Below, one piece after another: positions 34,474 through 43,436 of a DNA stretch of 64,000 nucleotides (the first letter of the stretch is position 1; each line of letters opens with the position of its first letter). The stretch covers positions 1 through 64,000 of the forward strand of contig NZ_VYSG01000004.1 in NCBI RefSeq assembly GCF_010667615.1. Direction: 5' to 3'. Below the pieces are notes generated by a model. The model searched no databases and was not told the DNA's origin. It saw only the letters and a list, made by a program, of their open reading frames with translations. Both the position numbers and the translations under genes were made by a program. Source of the DNA: Bifidobacterium choloepi (GTDB taxonomy: Bacteria > Actinomycetota > Actinomycetes > Actinomycetales > Bifidobacteriaceae).

Positions 34474-34538
34474 GCGCAACCTTGTAATCCAATCACAAAA
34501 TTACAACAATCAGGAAGAGCTGGAAACGGCAAAACCAG

Positions 34539-35819
34539 TCACCACAGGTGCGCGACGACGAGGCCGATGTAGCTCCAGGCGATCAGGGCAGCGCAGCAGG
34601 CCAGCAGGAAACGGGGACGGTCGCAGCGGAAGAATCGTGGCAACAGCAGGAAGAACAACGGCAGGACCGGGATGAAGTAGCGCGACTGCATGCCCTCGGC
34701 GTAGCCGCCGACCGAGCCGGTCCAGCTGGCCAGCATCGCGACGACGGTCGCCGCGAAGAACCCGACGACAATGAGGGCCATCACCACCTGCGAGACGGTG
34801 GACCGCACGCGGGCCAGCGACACCGAATACACCGCGAGCAGCACGACGGCGAGCAGCACCGGCACCATGACGACCGACCCGAGCGGCGTGCCCTCCGAGC
34901 CGGTGAACAGCTGCACGTTGCGCTGGATGTTCACCTTGACGCCGTCGATCGTCTCGGTCGAATCGTTCAGCGGCATGAACATTGTCGCCAGCAGCGACCT
35001 GACGACGGCAAGCGGATGCGACAGGCAGTACGACTTGAGCGCCGTGTAGTCGGCGGCGGACACGCGGCCCGGCGCCGGCGCGAAGCCGGACACCAGCCGG
35101 TTCCACAGTCCGCAGCTGGCCACCGCGAACACGGCGGGGACGGCCAGCCACAGTTTCTTCCAGCCGTCGAGCTTGCCGGCGAGCAGCAGCACCAGGGCGA
35201 CAAGCAGCACGCAGGTGACCTTCAATTGGCCGAGCATGACGGCCACGACGCACAGCGCCACCCAGTCGACCGGCCGCAGCCCGGGCCGCTGCAGCAGGTA
35301 CAGGATCAGGCCGATGAAGAGGAACGAGACGGAGACGGTGACGGCGTCGGCGGTCGGGTAGACGAACGACAGGAACGTCATCGGCACGAGCGCGGCGGCC
35401 GCCATGAGCAGCTGGAAGCGGCCGGCCAGGCGGATCGCGAGCGCGACGACGGCGGCCGACGTGAGCAGCGTGAGCAGCGCGGCAAGCGTGCGGTTGCCGC
35501 CGGACAGCAGGCTCGGCCAGTACAGGAACGGCGAGTTGACGGCGGTGTTGTTGAGCGCGACGAACCCACCGCCGGTCGCGTAGCCGACCTGGCTGCCGTT
35601 GTCGGGATCGACCTGCGGCAGCACGTGGCCGGCCAGCAACATCAGCACGCGGTTCCAGTGGGCACCCGCGTCGTTGTAGCCGTCGGCGTTGGTGTCGCCG
35701 AGCACGATCGGCACGCCGGCGGCGACGGTCAGCAGGAAGTAGAACGCCGGCACCGTCCAGAAATTGCGAAAAGGAAACTGCTGGCACGATTCGACCGCGG
35801 GAGTGTTGTCCGAGCTCAT
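34539..35819 (-). CDS. DUF2142-like membrane protein, copy 2 (high GC)
   Basis: The 426-residue protein mirrors the 29989-31308 product: FPFRNFWTVPAFYFLLTV, GYNDAGAHWNRVLMLLAGHVLP, NNTAVNSPFLYWPSLLSGG, PTADAVTVS, FMPLNDSTE and AALIAWSYIGLVVAHLW. About ten membrane helices are expected. The ATG at 35819 has GGGGAGCGG some distance upstream; a GTG-started extension to 35882 is open. High GC and GC3-rich codons match the chromosomal backbone, unlike copy 1. It is an inverted paralogue bounding the tRNA-Ser region. Confidence 0.78.
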   Translation of the reverse strand: MSSDNTPAVESCQQFPFRNFWTVPAFYFLLTVAAGVPIVLGDTNADGYNDAGAHWNRVLMLLAGHVLPQVDPDNGSQVGYATGGGFVALNNTAVNSPFLYWPSLLSGGNRTLAALLTLLTSAAVVALAIRLAGRFQLLMAAAALVPMTFLSFVYPTADAVTVSVSFLFIGLILYLLQRPGLRPVDWVALCVVAVMLGQLKVTCVLLVALVLLLAGKLDGWKKLWLAVPAVFAVASCGLWNRLVSGFAPAPGRVSAADYTALKSYCLSHPLAVVRSLLATMFMPLNDSTETIDGVKVNIQRNVQLFTGSEGTPLGSVVMVPVLLAVVLLAVYSVSLARVRSTVSQVVMALIVVGFFAATVVAMLASWTGSVGGYAEGMQSRYFIPVLPLFFLLLPRFFRCDRPRFLLACCAALIAWSYIGLVVAHLW

Positions 35820-35965
35820 GCCCGAAATCCGCTCCCCGTCCTCGATTTCCTCGATTCCCGAAGCATGCCGCGCCCTCACCATGACTTCACCGCCCTTCCG
35901 ACGCCTGACAATACTTTACTTTCGAACTATCTTCCGCTCCTTCTTGACATGCAGGAGGCAAGGAA

Positions 35966-37723
35966 TCAGTCGACGGGGTCGACGGCGCCGGCAGGGTTGT
36001 CGGTACCGGCAGGAGCACCGGCAGTGAAGACGTCGCCGGTGCATAGCGGGAGCAGGGCTTCGGTCTGGTCGTGCTGGTCGCCGCAGAGGATGGCGAGGGC
36101 GGTCTTGCGGGCCTGCGCCGGGTCGGGGATGCGGTCGAGCATGACGGTGGCCATGTCGTCGCACAGCGTGCCGTACGCGCGCAGGTAGCCGTTCAGCTTG
36201 CCTTTCGTCATGCGCCGGCCGGCCGGATCGCCGGATGAATCGTCGCCGCCGGAATTGCCGCCGCCTTCGTCGCGGCCAGGCAGGAACGTGATCGCTGGCC
36301 AGTGGGCGAGGACAGTGGCGGCGGGACCGACGGAGCCGCCGTTGGACTCGAACTGGAGGGCGAGCGTCGTCATCGTCATCATCGGCAGGAAGCCGAGGCC
36401 GAGACCGTCGACCAGCTCGCGGGCGTCGCACAGGTAGGACGCGCCGGCGTCGAACAGCGCGCGGTCGCGGGTCTCGAAGCCCTGCTGCAGCATCGACCCG
36501 GCCCACGAGCCGACGAGCGAGTCGAGCACGCGCCGCAGCGCGACGGGATTGTGCCAGACGGGCATTCGCGGCGCCGTGCGCCCCGCGCGCACCTCGTCGA
36601 GCATCGCCGTCGCGTCGTGCGTGCGCCGTTCCCACAGCTCGTCGCACGCCTCGAGCAGCCGGTCGACGTCGCGCAGGTAGCGTCGCGACAGCAGGTCGGC
36701 TTCGGTCTCGCCATTATTGTCGGACGATTCGTCCGCCACGCTCCCTTCCCCGTCCGGCAACGTGGCCCGGGTGCCGTCCGGCGCCGTTTTCGCGGCTCCG
36801 TCCTCGCCCTCGCCGCCGTGCTGTCGCGCCAGCCAGCGGGCGTAGTCGAGGTCGAGGGCGACGTCGAGTCGCGTCAGGTAGCGCAGCGCGGCCGGGGCGC
36901 GGTCGTTCGGATCGGGACGGCACAAACCGCCGGCGACGTGGCGCAACAGGCTCAGGCCCAGGCCGGTGTCGGTGAGCAGCAATGCGGCGAGCCGGTTGGC
37001 CCCTACCTCGTCGTCGCCGCCCCAGCGCAGCACGATCGCGGCGGCCATGCGGTTCGTCTCGAAGACATACGTCTCGAGGTCGGCGAGCCGCTGCTTCTTC
37101 GTGCCGAAGCGTCGCCGGTCGTCGCCCTCGAGCTGGTCGACGGCCTGCCCGGGCGTCATGATCCGCATGACCGGCATCAGCGGCGACGGCCGGTCGGTCT
37201 CGGCGGCGAGGATCGCGTCCTCGATCAGCATCGCGAGCCAGCCGGCGAGGCCCTGCCGGCGCACGAGCGCCTCGGTCTGCCGCAGGAAGCGGTGCACGCG
37301 GGCGACGAGCGCCGGATGGCCGGCGTGCGCGGCGCCGACGATCATCATCGGCCAGCACGTCGCGCCGAACAGCGCCGTCGCCAGCCGCGTCAGGTCGGCG
37401 AGGTCCGGCGAGTCCGCCGCCGGCCGCAACGCCGGACGCTCCCCCGCGCCGTCGTGCTCCGCCGGACGGTTCATGCCGGCGAGGCACGGCGCGAAATCGA
37501 GCGGATCGTCGCCGACAATCGCCCCGTCCGCCAGCTCGTCCACGTCGAACAGCGCGTCCCCGCCCTTCGCCGGCGCGGCGTCCTTCTTCCGTTTTGTCGC
37601 GGCGCCCGCGGCGCCGTTGGCGAGCGCCCCGTCGAATCGTCGTCCGAGCCGCTCGAGCTCGGCGAGGAATCCGGAGCTGTCGAGGTGCAGCCTGAATTGC
37701 CTGGTCTTCGTCGTTGTCGTCAT
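35966..37723 (-). CDS. Uncharacterised cytoplasmic protein, 585 residues
   Basis: No membrane helix, signal peptide or known catalytic motif is apparent. The protein is largely helical, Ala/Arg/Leu/Asp-rich, with a disordered N-terminal region (about 30-100) and an internal Asp/Ser/Glu-rich insertion (DGEGSVADESSDNNGETE, about residue 325-342). A conserved-looking helical block follows (LLSRRYLRDVDRLLEACDEL), then a Gly-rich loop GGGNSGGDDSSGDPAG. GGAAGGACA precedes the ATG at 37723. It is probably monocistronic and divergent from the ABC permease gene. Confidence 0.75.
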   Translation of the reverse strand: MTTTTKTRQFRLHLDSSGFLAELERLGRRFDGALANGAAGAATKRKKDAAPAKGGDALFDVDELADGAIVGDDPLDFAPCLAGMNRPAEHDGAGERPALRPAADSPDLADLTRLATALFGATCWPMMIVGAAHAGHPALVARVHRFLRQTEALVRRQGLAGWLAMLIEDAILAAETDRPSPLMPVMRIMTPGQAVDQLEGDDRRRFGTKKQRLADLETYVFETNRMAAAIVLRWGGDDEVGANRLAALLLTDTGLGLSLLRHVAGGLCRPDPNDRAPAALRYLTRLDVALDLDYARWLARQHGGEGEDGAAKTAPDGTRATLPDGEGSVADESSDNNGETEADLLSRRYLRDVDRLLEACDELWERRTHDATAMLDEVRAGRTAPRMPVWHNPVALRRVLDSLVGSWAGSMLQQGFETRDRALFDAGASYLCDARELVDGLGLGFLPMMTMTTLALQFESNGGSVGPAATVLAHWPAITFLPGRDEGGGNSGGDDSSGDPAGRRMTKGKLNGYLRAYGTLCDDMATVMLDRIPDPAQARKTALAILCGDQHDQTEALLPLCTGDVFTAGAPAGTDNPAGAVDPVD

Positions 37724-38145
37724 CGTTGACTGTCCTTCCGTTGCGCCGGCCATCCGGAATTCCGCTGGCCGGCTCGTCGTCCCCGCCACGGCTGTCCGCG
37801 GCGGGAATCGTGCCAAATTTCGACGGCGACCACGCTCCCACAGGCCGTTCGGTCCGGCCAGTGGACAGCCTCCGGCGAGGGGAAATGTGGACCGGCGGCG
37901 CGTTTTTCCACATTTCGGCGCCCGAAACCGTCCGGTTTTTCAGATTTCCTTCAGGTAAAACGACAAGATTGTCTACAGTGACTCCCGAAGAGATTTCCAG
38001 TCGAACGCTCAATGACGATCGCCGGGATCTGCCGCCGCGACGGGGCCGGAGGCCACGACCGGCGTGCAGTAAGCTGGCCGTGGACGATCGTCACGGGAGC
38101 ATCGTGACTGAAAACTAGAGAAATAGACACTGGAGAAGTTCGCAA
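37724..38145. other. Divergent intergenic region with a DnaA-box-like inverted pair
   Basis: This 422-bp gap has no supported gene. It contains TGTGG (37886-37890) facing TTTTCCACA (37904-37912), an arrangement that recurs at 62387-62412. It must also hold promoters for both flanking genes, but I cannot assign hexamers with confidence. GTCACG and CGTGAC near 38090-38106 form a small hairpin. Confidence 0.5.
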
Positions 38146-39612
38146 ATGTTCGTTCTGAAGAACTCTTGGGCCGCGCTTGGCCGCCGGAAATGGCGGACGG
38201 CGCTGCTGTTTGTCATCGCGCTGCTCGTCACGATGTGGTCGATCTACGGGACGTGCGCCATCGCCACCGACGACGAGGCCAACACGACCGGCTACGATTC
38301 GCTCGCCCCGGTCGCTGTCATCCGGCCGACGGAGGCGAAGATGGCCGACCGTTCCGGCGACGATTCTTCCTGGACGAAGAACTACCTGAGCTGGGACGAC
38401 TACAACTCGATCTACAACGCCGCCTCCTCGTCCACCAGCGAGACTCCGGGCTATTCGATCGCCGAGTCGGTGCCGGTGCGCGAGAGCGATTCGGTCAAGG
38501 CCATCACGAATTCGTCGACGTCGGACGCCAGCGAGGACAAGACCGGCGGCAACCTGACGTTGCAGTCGTTCTACACCGCCGACGCCGTCGCCGCCAACGA
38601 ATACGGCACCTACAAGGTCGTCTCCGGCAACAACCTCGACTACACGTCGACGAGCAGCACGAGCGTGCTCGTCTCGCAGGCGCTGGCCGACAAGAACGGC
38701 ATCAAGGTCGGCGACGAGATCACCGTCGGCAACCCGACCGACGCGAAGACGACGTACAAGCTGACCGTCGCCGGCATCTACGAGTACACCGACGACGCCA
38801 CGTCGGCCGACGGTTCCGACGCGAAGTTCGCGAAGGACAACCGCGACAACGTGCTGTACACGACGTACTACACGTTCGCCACCGACGGCCTCGACATCAC
38901 CGACGGCTCCGGCTGGTCGATTCCGGACCTCAACATCGTCTTCACGCTGTCGAGCCCGTCCGACTACGACAAGTTCGTCGCCGCGCTCGAGAAGGCCAAG
39001 GTCATCCCCGACGGCTTCGCCGTCTCGACGCCGACGATTCCGGCCTACGAGGCATCGCTGACCGGCATCAACCGCCTCGCCTCCGCGATGAGGCTGACGA
39101 TCATCCTGCTCTACTCGATCGGCGGCGCGCTGATGCTCGCGCTCGTGCTGTGGGGCGCGCTGCCCCGCCGCGAGGAGATCGGCAACGCGATCGCCGTCGG
39201 CGTCAGCAAGGCGCGCCTCGGCTGGCAGTTCATGCTGGAAGTCTTCTACCCGATGCTGCTCGGCCTCGGCGTCGGCCTGCTGGCCGGCGGCCTGTCGGTC
39301 CACGACGCCGACACGGCGATGGCCGGCGGCTACACCGTCTGGAACAGCTCGCCGATCATGTGGAAGACGGTCTGGATCGGCCTCGGCTTCACGATCGTCC
39401 TGGCGATCATCGCGATGCTGCGCGTGGCGTTCTTCAACGCGAACGAGCTGTTCGTCACGCCGTTCCAGCCCGACCCGCTCGCCGCCGGCCACCATGACGA
39501 CGGCTCGCTGGACGAGGCACAGGCCGAGGGCGACGTCGCGGCGAACGCCGAGGCGCAGGACGAGGCTCCCGTCGACGGCGCCGCCGCCGGAAAGGACGGC
39601 GATCTCGCATGA
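38146..39612 (+). CDS. ABC transporter permease, FtsX/MacB-like
   Basis: The 488-residue protein has an N-terminal membrane helix (LLFVIALLVTMWSIY), a large extracellular domain (about 40-320), and three C-terminal helices carrying the FtsX-like core (LTIILLYSIGGALMLALVL, LPRREEIGNAIAVGVSK, FYPMLLGLGVGLLAGGL). An acidic Ala/Asp/Glu cytoplasmic tail of about 60 residues ends it. MacB-type permeases transmit ATP-driven movements to the outer face rather than moving substrate through a channel. TGGAGAAG precedes the ATG. The stop overlaps the next start (ATGA). Its only partner here is a degenerate ATPase. Confidence 0.85.
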   Translation: MFVLKNSWAALGRRKWRTALLFVIALLVTMWSIYGTCAIATDDEANTTGYDSLAPVAVIRPTEAKMADRSGDDSSWTKNYLSWDDYNSIYNAASSSTSETPGYSIAESVPVRESDSVKAITNSSTSDASEDKTGGNLTLQSFYTADAVAANEYGTYKVVSGNNLDYTSTSSTSVLVSQALADKNGIKVGDEITVGNPTDAKTTYKLTVAGIYEYTDDATSADGSDAKFAKDNRDNVLYTTYYTFATDGLDITDGSGWSIPDLNIVFTLSSPSDYDKFVAALEKAKVIPDGFAVSTPTIPAYEASLTGINRLASAMRLTIILLYSIGGALMLALVLWGALPRREEIGNAIAVGVSKARLGWQFMLEVFYPMLLGLGVGLLAGGLSVHDADTAMAGGYTVWNSSPIMWKTVWIGLGFTIVLAIIAMLRVAFFNANELFVTPFQPDPLAAGHHDDGSLDEAQAEGDVAANAEAQDEAPVDGAAAGKDGDLA

Positions 39613-40994
39613 GCAACGACAAGAACAACGTCACCGATACCGACGAACGGAAGGACACGGACGCCGTGAAGGACAACGACAAGGACGCGCTGACCGGGGC
39701 CGACGCCACCGAGAACGAGGCCGCGGAGAACGACGATGTCGAGGCTGCCGCCGAGGAAACCGCCGGGACGGAGGAATCGTTCGAGGAGAACGATTCGACC
39801 GACGGGAACGATTCGTCCGGCGAAGCCGCGGCCAACGGCTATGACGAGGCGCCGGAGTCCGTCGACTTCTCCGTCTCGTTCGACGAGGACGAGGCGATCA
39901 TCGACATCGCGCCGGTCGCCGACGCGACCGATGCCGACGATGCCGGCGATGCCGACGGCGAGCTGGCCGACGACGTCGCCGAGGATATTGCCGAGGCCGA
40001 AGTCGACGACGAGATCGACGGCGGCGAGGCGATCGTCGCCGAGGAAGCCGATGACGTTGCCGAAACGGGCGACGACACCGCCGACGCCGGCGATCGCGCG
40101 ACGGAAGATACCGTCGCGGCCGAGAACGCGAAGCGCGTCAACGAGACGCTGCGGGCGCGCAAGGGCGCGAAGAAGGACGCGCTGTCCGGCCACGCGACGG
40201 CGCGCGACCACGAGACCGCCACCGCCGTCTCCCGCAAGCTCGACCACGAGCTGACCGGACGTCGCGGCCGCAAGCTCGACAACTCCGTCTTCCGCGCATA
40301 CCCGCTCTTCGCGTTCACGAACGTCTCGCTCGTCGACAAGAAGTCGGGCGCCGAAGTGCTCGAGAACGTCAACTTCCGCTGCGACGCCGGCAACTCGTAC
40401 GCGCTGCTGATCCCGAACGACGCGCCGATGATGCACACGATGCTGCTGAGCGTCATGACCGGCATGACGCTGCCAACGACCGGCCATGTCATGACGAAGT
40501 CGACGTCGCTCGCCGAGATCGCGCCGCTCGAGATCCGCGGCTACCGGATCGGCCTGATGACGCAGCAGTTCTCGTTCCGTCCCGACCTGGACGCCGAGGA
40601 CAACCTGCTGTACGCGATGGACGCGTCGAACCGCAACTTCCTGCAGCCGAAGCCGGTCGTCGCCCGCGAGCTGCTGCAGCATGTCGGCTTCGGCGCCGAC
40701 AGCGTCGACGACAACGGCGAGCCGCTGCCGGTCGCGACGAAGGGCGTCAAGCTCGCCAAGCTGTCCGTCATGGACCAGCATCGCGTCGCCGTCGCCCGCG
40801 CGATCAGCCGCGACCCCGACATCGTCATCGCCGACGAGCCGACCGCCACGCTCGACGAGCAGGACGGCGCCGAGATCATCAAGCTCCTCAAGAAGCAGGT
40901 CAGGGCCCGCACGAAGAAGCGCACGGTGATCGTCGTCACCTCCAGCGAGGACGTCGCCCGTCAGGTCGGCAACATCATCGACCTGCGGTACTGA
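39609..40994 (+). CDS. ABC ATPase-like protein with degenerate P-loop and long acidic N-terminus
   Basis: The 461-residue protein starts with about 200 residues of Asp/Glu/Ala-rich disordered sequence, then an ABC domain (FAFTNVSLVDKKSG onward). The P-loop position reads PNDAPMMHT (about 268-276) instead of GxxGxGKS/T, with no lysine. The signature is LSVMDQHRVAVARA (about 385-398) instead of LSGGQ. Yet Walker B IVIADEPTATLDE (about 405-417) and a Q-loop-like MTQQFSF are kept. It is translationally coupled to the FtsX-like permease. It probably binds nucleotide poorly or not at all, making it a structural or regulatory subunit. Confidence 0.85.
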   Translation: MSNDKNNVTDTDERKDTDAVKDNDKDALTGADATENEAAENDDVEAAAEETAGTEESFEENDSTDGNDSSGEAAANGYDEAPESVDFSVSFDEDEAIIDIAPVADATDADDAGDADGELADDVAEDIAEAEVDDEIDGGEAIVAEEADDVAETGDDTADAGDRATEDTVAAENAKRVNETLRARKGAKKDALSGHATARDHETATAVSRKLDHELTGRRGRKLDNSVFRAYPLFAFTNVSLVDKKSGAEVLENVNFRCDAGNSYALLIPNDAPMMHTMLLSVMTGMTLPTTGHVMTKSTSLAEIAPLEIRGYRIGLMTQQFSFRPDLDAEDNLLYAMDASNRNFLQPKPVVARELLQHVGFGADSVDDNGEPLPVATKGVKLAKLSVMDQHRVAVARAISRDPDIVIADEPTATLDEQDGAEIIKLLKKQVRARTKKRTVIVVTSSEDVARQVGNIIDLRY

Positions 40995-41022
40995 TCCTTT
41001 CGCGTCATTGCCCACGTGATGT

Positions 41023-41055
41023 CATGAACCCGAGCCTCTTCGGCTCGGGTTCATG
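41023..41055. terminator. Terminator-type hairpin (AACCCGAGC family)
   Basis: CATGAACCCGAGCC (41023-41036) pairs with GGCTCGGGTTCATG (41042-41055) around TCTTC, 28 bp past the ABC gene. The 63-bp hairpin array begins 14 bp further on. Confidence 0.75.
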
Positions 41056-41068
41056 ATGTTGACTTGCA

Positions 41069-41281
41069 TTCCAGCTTTGCCGGCAAACTGGAACCAGAAT
41101 CATGTTTTCGGCGCATCACGCAGCATCTTTCTTCCAGTTTCCGAGGTGTGCTGGAAGAAAGGTGCTGTCCGGAAGTCCCAGGACATGACCTTTTTTCCAG
41201 CTTCCAAGGCGTGCTGGAAAAAGGTACTGTCCGAGAGCCCCAGGACATGACCTTGGTTCCAGTTTCAACGGCAAACTGGAA
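41069..41281. repeat. 63-bp-period hairpin array 1 (four units)
   Basis: Four 25-nt units of the form TTCCAG-N13-CTGGAA start at 41069, 41132, 41195 and 41257, giving periods of 63, 63 and 62. Their stems extend outward with changing but complementary bases: TTTC/GAAA in unit 2, CCTTT/AAAGG in unit 3, CTTGG/CCAAG in unit 4. Spacers 2 and 3 share GGT-CTGTCC and AGGACATGACCTT. Loops differ between units. A related array lies at 59436-59693. It is non-coding and sits between convergent genes. Confidence 0.9.
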
Positions 41282-41321
41282 CCAAGATGGACCCATGGGC
41301 CATCACGAGGCCATCGCGGAG

Positions 41322-42227
41322 CTACTTGATCCCCATCCCCCACTGCTTGGCGAGCGCCGGCACGTCGGGGGTGCCGTATTTGCGGACGAGTTCGAGCCAG
41401 CGGTCGCGGTTGGCGTCGCCGAACCGGGCGGCGGACTTCGCGTAGCGTTCGGCCGTCACGAAGCGCGGCGGGACCGACTTGCTGTGGTACTTGTCGGCAA
41501 CCATGACGACTTCCTGCTCGAGGTTGACCGGCACGTAGTCGTCCGGCGGGATAGGCAGCCCCTCGGCGAGGACCTGCTCGCGTGTAAGCCCCACGCCGGT
41601 GTGGTTGCGCGCGAACTCGGCAATCGACTCGTCGACGCCCATGTCCAGCAGCAGGTTGTAGCCGATGATGCCGTGCTTGATGTAGTTGTCGCGGTCGAAC
41701 TCGAGCGGCTCGCCGTCGGATCCGTCGTGCTCGAGGACCTTGTAGGCGCCGATGTCGTGCAGCAGCGCGCCGACGACCGGCCGGCTCACGTCGAGATAGT
41801 ACGGCGGAATCATGCCGCCGGTCACGCCGTCGGTCGCCGGCACGGTGGTGGGCGAATCGTTCGAAATATTGCACGATTCTTCCGGCGAATCGTTCCCGTG
41901 TTCCATGCCGGTGCCGGAAAGCTCCCACCGCTCGACCTCCTCGACGTCGTTGGACGTCGGCGCGCAGAACGGCGCGGAAATGCGCAGGTTCAGCGACGGG
42001 ATGTCGTGGCCGGCGACGGTGCCGTAGTCGCCGGTGCGCTCGACGGCGTCCGCCGGCAATGTGCAGCGGCGCATGAACAGCGCGTTCTGCCGGTGGATGA
42101 GCTGCCGCGTGATCTGCGCGACGATGACGCAATGCGTGTGGATGAGCTCGTACGCCGCGTCGCTCGGCGCGAGCGTGCGGTGAATCCTGTCGATGTCTTC
42201 GAGAGTTGGAATCGTTCCCTGGGTCAT
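41322..42227 (-). CDS. HD-domain phosphohydrolase with an acidic insertion
   Basis: The 301-residue protein has an HD fold: first metal His in ELIHTHCVIVAQ, the diagnostic GALLHDIGAYKVLEHDG, then KHGIIGYNLL and VVMVADKYH near the end. HD proteins hydrolyse nucleotides or phosphodiesters; the substrate here is unknown. Between the first His and the HD pair lies an insertion of about 85 residues containing HGNDSPEESCNISNDSPTT, encoded by three close GATTC-type motifs. The ATG at 42227 follows GAGGGGC at short spacing; an ATG three codons upstream is possible. Confidence 0.85.
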   Translation of the reverse strand: MTQGTIPTLEDIDRIHRTLAPSDAAYELIHTHCVIVAQITRQLIHRQNALFMRRCTLPADAVERTGDYGTVAGHDIPSLNLRISAPFCAPTSNDVEEVERWELSGTGMEHGNDSPEESCNISNDSPTTVPATDGVTGGMIPPYYLDVSRPVVGALLHDIGAYKVLEHDGSDGEPLEFDRDNYIKHGIIGYNLLLDMGVDESIAEFARNHTGVGLTREQVLAEGLPIPPDDYVPVNLEQEVVMVADKYHSKSVPPRFVTAERYAKSAARFGDANRDRWLELVRKYGTPDVPALAKQWGMGIK

Positions 42228-42282
42228 GCCCCTCATCTTAGGTGCGAACGGCCGGACGCGCGGCGAGAGTGAAATTTGTCGC

Positions 42283-42371
42283 GTTCCAGCGCGCACTCGC
42301 CGCTACGCGGCGCCGTGCGACTCCCCCCGAAATTGCTGCGCAATTTCGACCCCCTCTGAAGAGGGGGTCCG
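42283..42371. repeat. Intergenic palindromic repeat, family B (partial copy)
   Basis: It begins TTCCAGCGCGCACTCGCCGC, includes GAAATTGCTGCGCAATTTC (a perfect hairpin) and ends in CCCCCTCTGAAGAGGGGG. It shares modules with 46185-46372 and lies just past the amidotransferase stop codon. Confidence 0.7.
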
Positions 42372-42377
42372 TGACAG

Positions 42378-43247
42378 TCAGATCTTTGCGATCCTGAACT
42401 CGCCGGTCCTGTTGGAGGCGATGATCATCTGGTTGTTCGGCAGGTCCTTCCAACCGTCGGCGGCCGGCTGGCCGAAGCCGGTGCTGGCGACGACGACGCC
42501 GTGCACGTTGCCCTCGTCGTCCTTGACGCCGCGGTAACGCAGCATGCGGTAGTCCTTCGCGTCGGCGCCGCGGCCGTAGTGATCGTAGACTTGCTGGACG
42601 CGGGCCGGCGTGCCGTCGCGGCCGCACGCATGCAGCGCGACGAACTGGTCCTTGCTCTGGACCATGCAGTTGTACGAGCTGAGCGGATAGGCGCAGCGCA
42701 GCTCGCGAACGGCCTGCGCGACGGATTCCGGCAGCTCGAAGCCGAAGCCGAGGTACTCGAGCACGATCGCGAAGAAGATCGCCGAATCGGAGCGGCCACC
42801 CGTCGCCTCGACGAGATTGTGCGAAATCGGATAGTCGCGGTTGTGAACGATGTTGACGCCGTTCGCGTCGGAAATGTCGCCATTGTGGATGAAGCTCAGG
42901 CCGCTGGCGTAGAACGGCTGCTGGTTCTCGAGGATCAGCGGCAGGTGGGAGCTCGCGAGGCGCAGGTGCCACAGCGCGCCGCGGGCGCGGATGGAGGCGA
43001 GGTCGTCGAACAGCGAGTCGAAGCGGGCCGCGACGGTGTTGCGGTAGATTGCCATGCCGGTTTCCGGCGTCGGTTCGCCGCCGTCGTACGTGTTGCCCGG
43101 CTGGTCCGGCTCGTTGACGAGCGCCGCGCCCCAGCCATCGTTGTGAATCTCGCTGAGCCCGCGATACTGCGCCGTGGCTTCCAGCCCCAGCACCTCCTGC
43201 AGACTCGTGTTGAAACTCGCCGTCGCGTATCCAAGTAACCTGCACAT
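42378..43247 (-). CDS. Class II glutamine amidotransferase (YafJ/EgtC-like)
   Basis: The 289-residue protein begins MCRLLGYA, exposing Cys2 as the N-terminal nucleophile after Met removal. It carries the Ntn features NDGWGAAL, WHLRLASS and FIHNGDIS. It lacks synthetase or phosphosugar domains, placing it with stand-alone GATase_4 proteins such as YafJ. In actinobacteria EgtC of this type removes glutamate in ergothioneine synthesis, but no egt genes are seen here, so the substrate is unknown. AGGCAGGT precedes the ATG. Confidence 0.9.
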   Translation of the reverse strand: MCRLLGYATASFNTSLQEVLGLEATAQYRGLSEIHNDGWGAALVNEPDQPGNTYDGGEPTPETGMAIYRNTVAARFDSLFDDLASIRARGALWHLRLASSHLPLILENQQPFYASGLSFIHNGDISDANGVNIVHNRDYPISHNLVEATGGRSDSAIFFAIVLEYLGFGFELPESVAQAVRELRCAYPLSSYNCMVQSKDQFVALHACGRDGTPARVQQVYDHYGRGADAKDYRMLRYRGVKDDEGNVHGVVVASTGFGQPAADGWKDLPNNQMIIASNRTGEFRIAKI

Positions 43248-43352
43248 ACCTGCCTACTTTATTCGTTTTCTTTCATGGACACGATTCGCCCGTCCGAATC
43301 GCCTATCAGGAAATTCAATAACGCGTTATCTGTCCGGAAAATTCCCCATAGG

Positions 43353-43391
43353 ATGTCGCAAGCCCGAGCTGACAGCTCGGGCTTGCGACAT
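43353..43391. terminator. Terminator-type hairpin, 18-bp perfect stem
   Basis: ATGTCGCAAGCCCGAGCT pairs perfectly with AGCTCGGGCTTGCGACAT around GAC. It lies 45 bp past the kup stop codon and belongs to the AACCCGAGCT hairpin family. Confidence 0.8.
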
Positions 43392-43436
43392 CGACAAGAA
43401 GGCCGGAAACAGGCAACAGGCCGGAAACGGCGGAAA

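Noticed and set aside
31300-34540. Integrase or transposase gene in the tRNA-Ser region
   Set aside because: Searched for tyrosine- or serine-recombinase motifs and DDE-type transposase fragments and found none; mobility is inferred only from the tRNA duplication.
41069-41281. CRISPR array
   Set aside because: Repeats of 25 nt with 37-38-nt spacers superficially fit, but spacers are conserved between units, repeat loops vary, and no cas gene is present.
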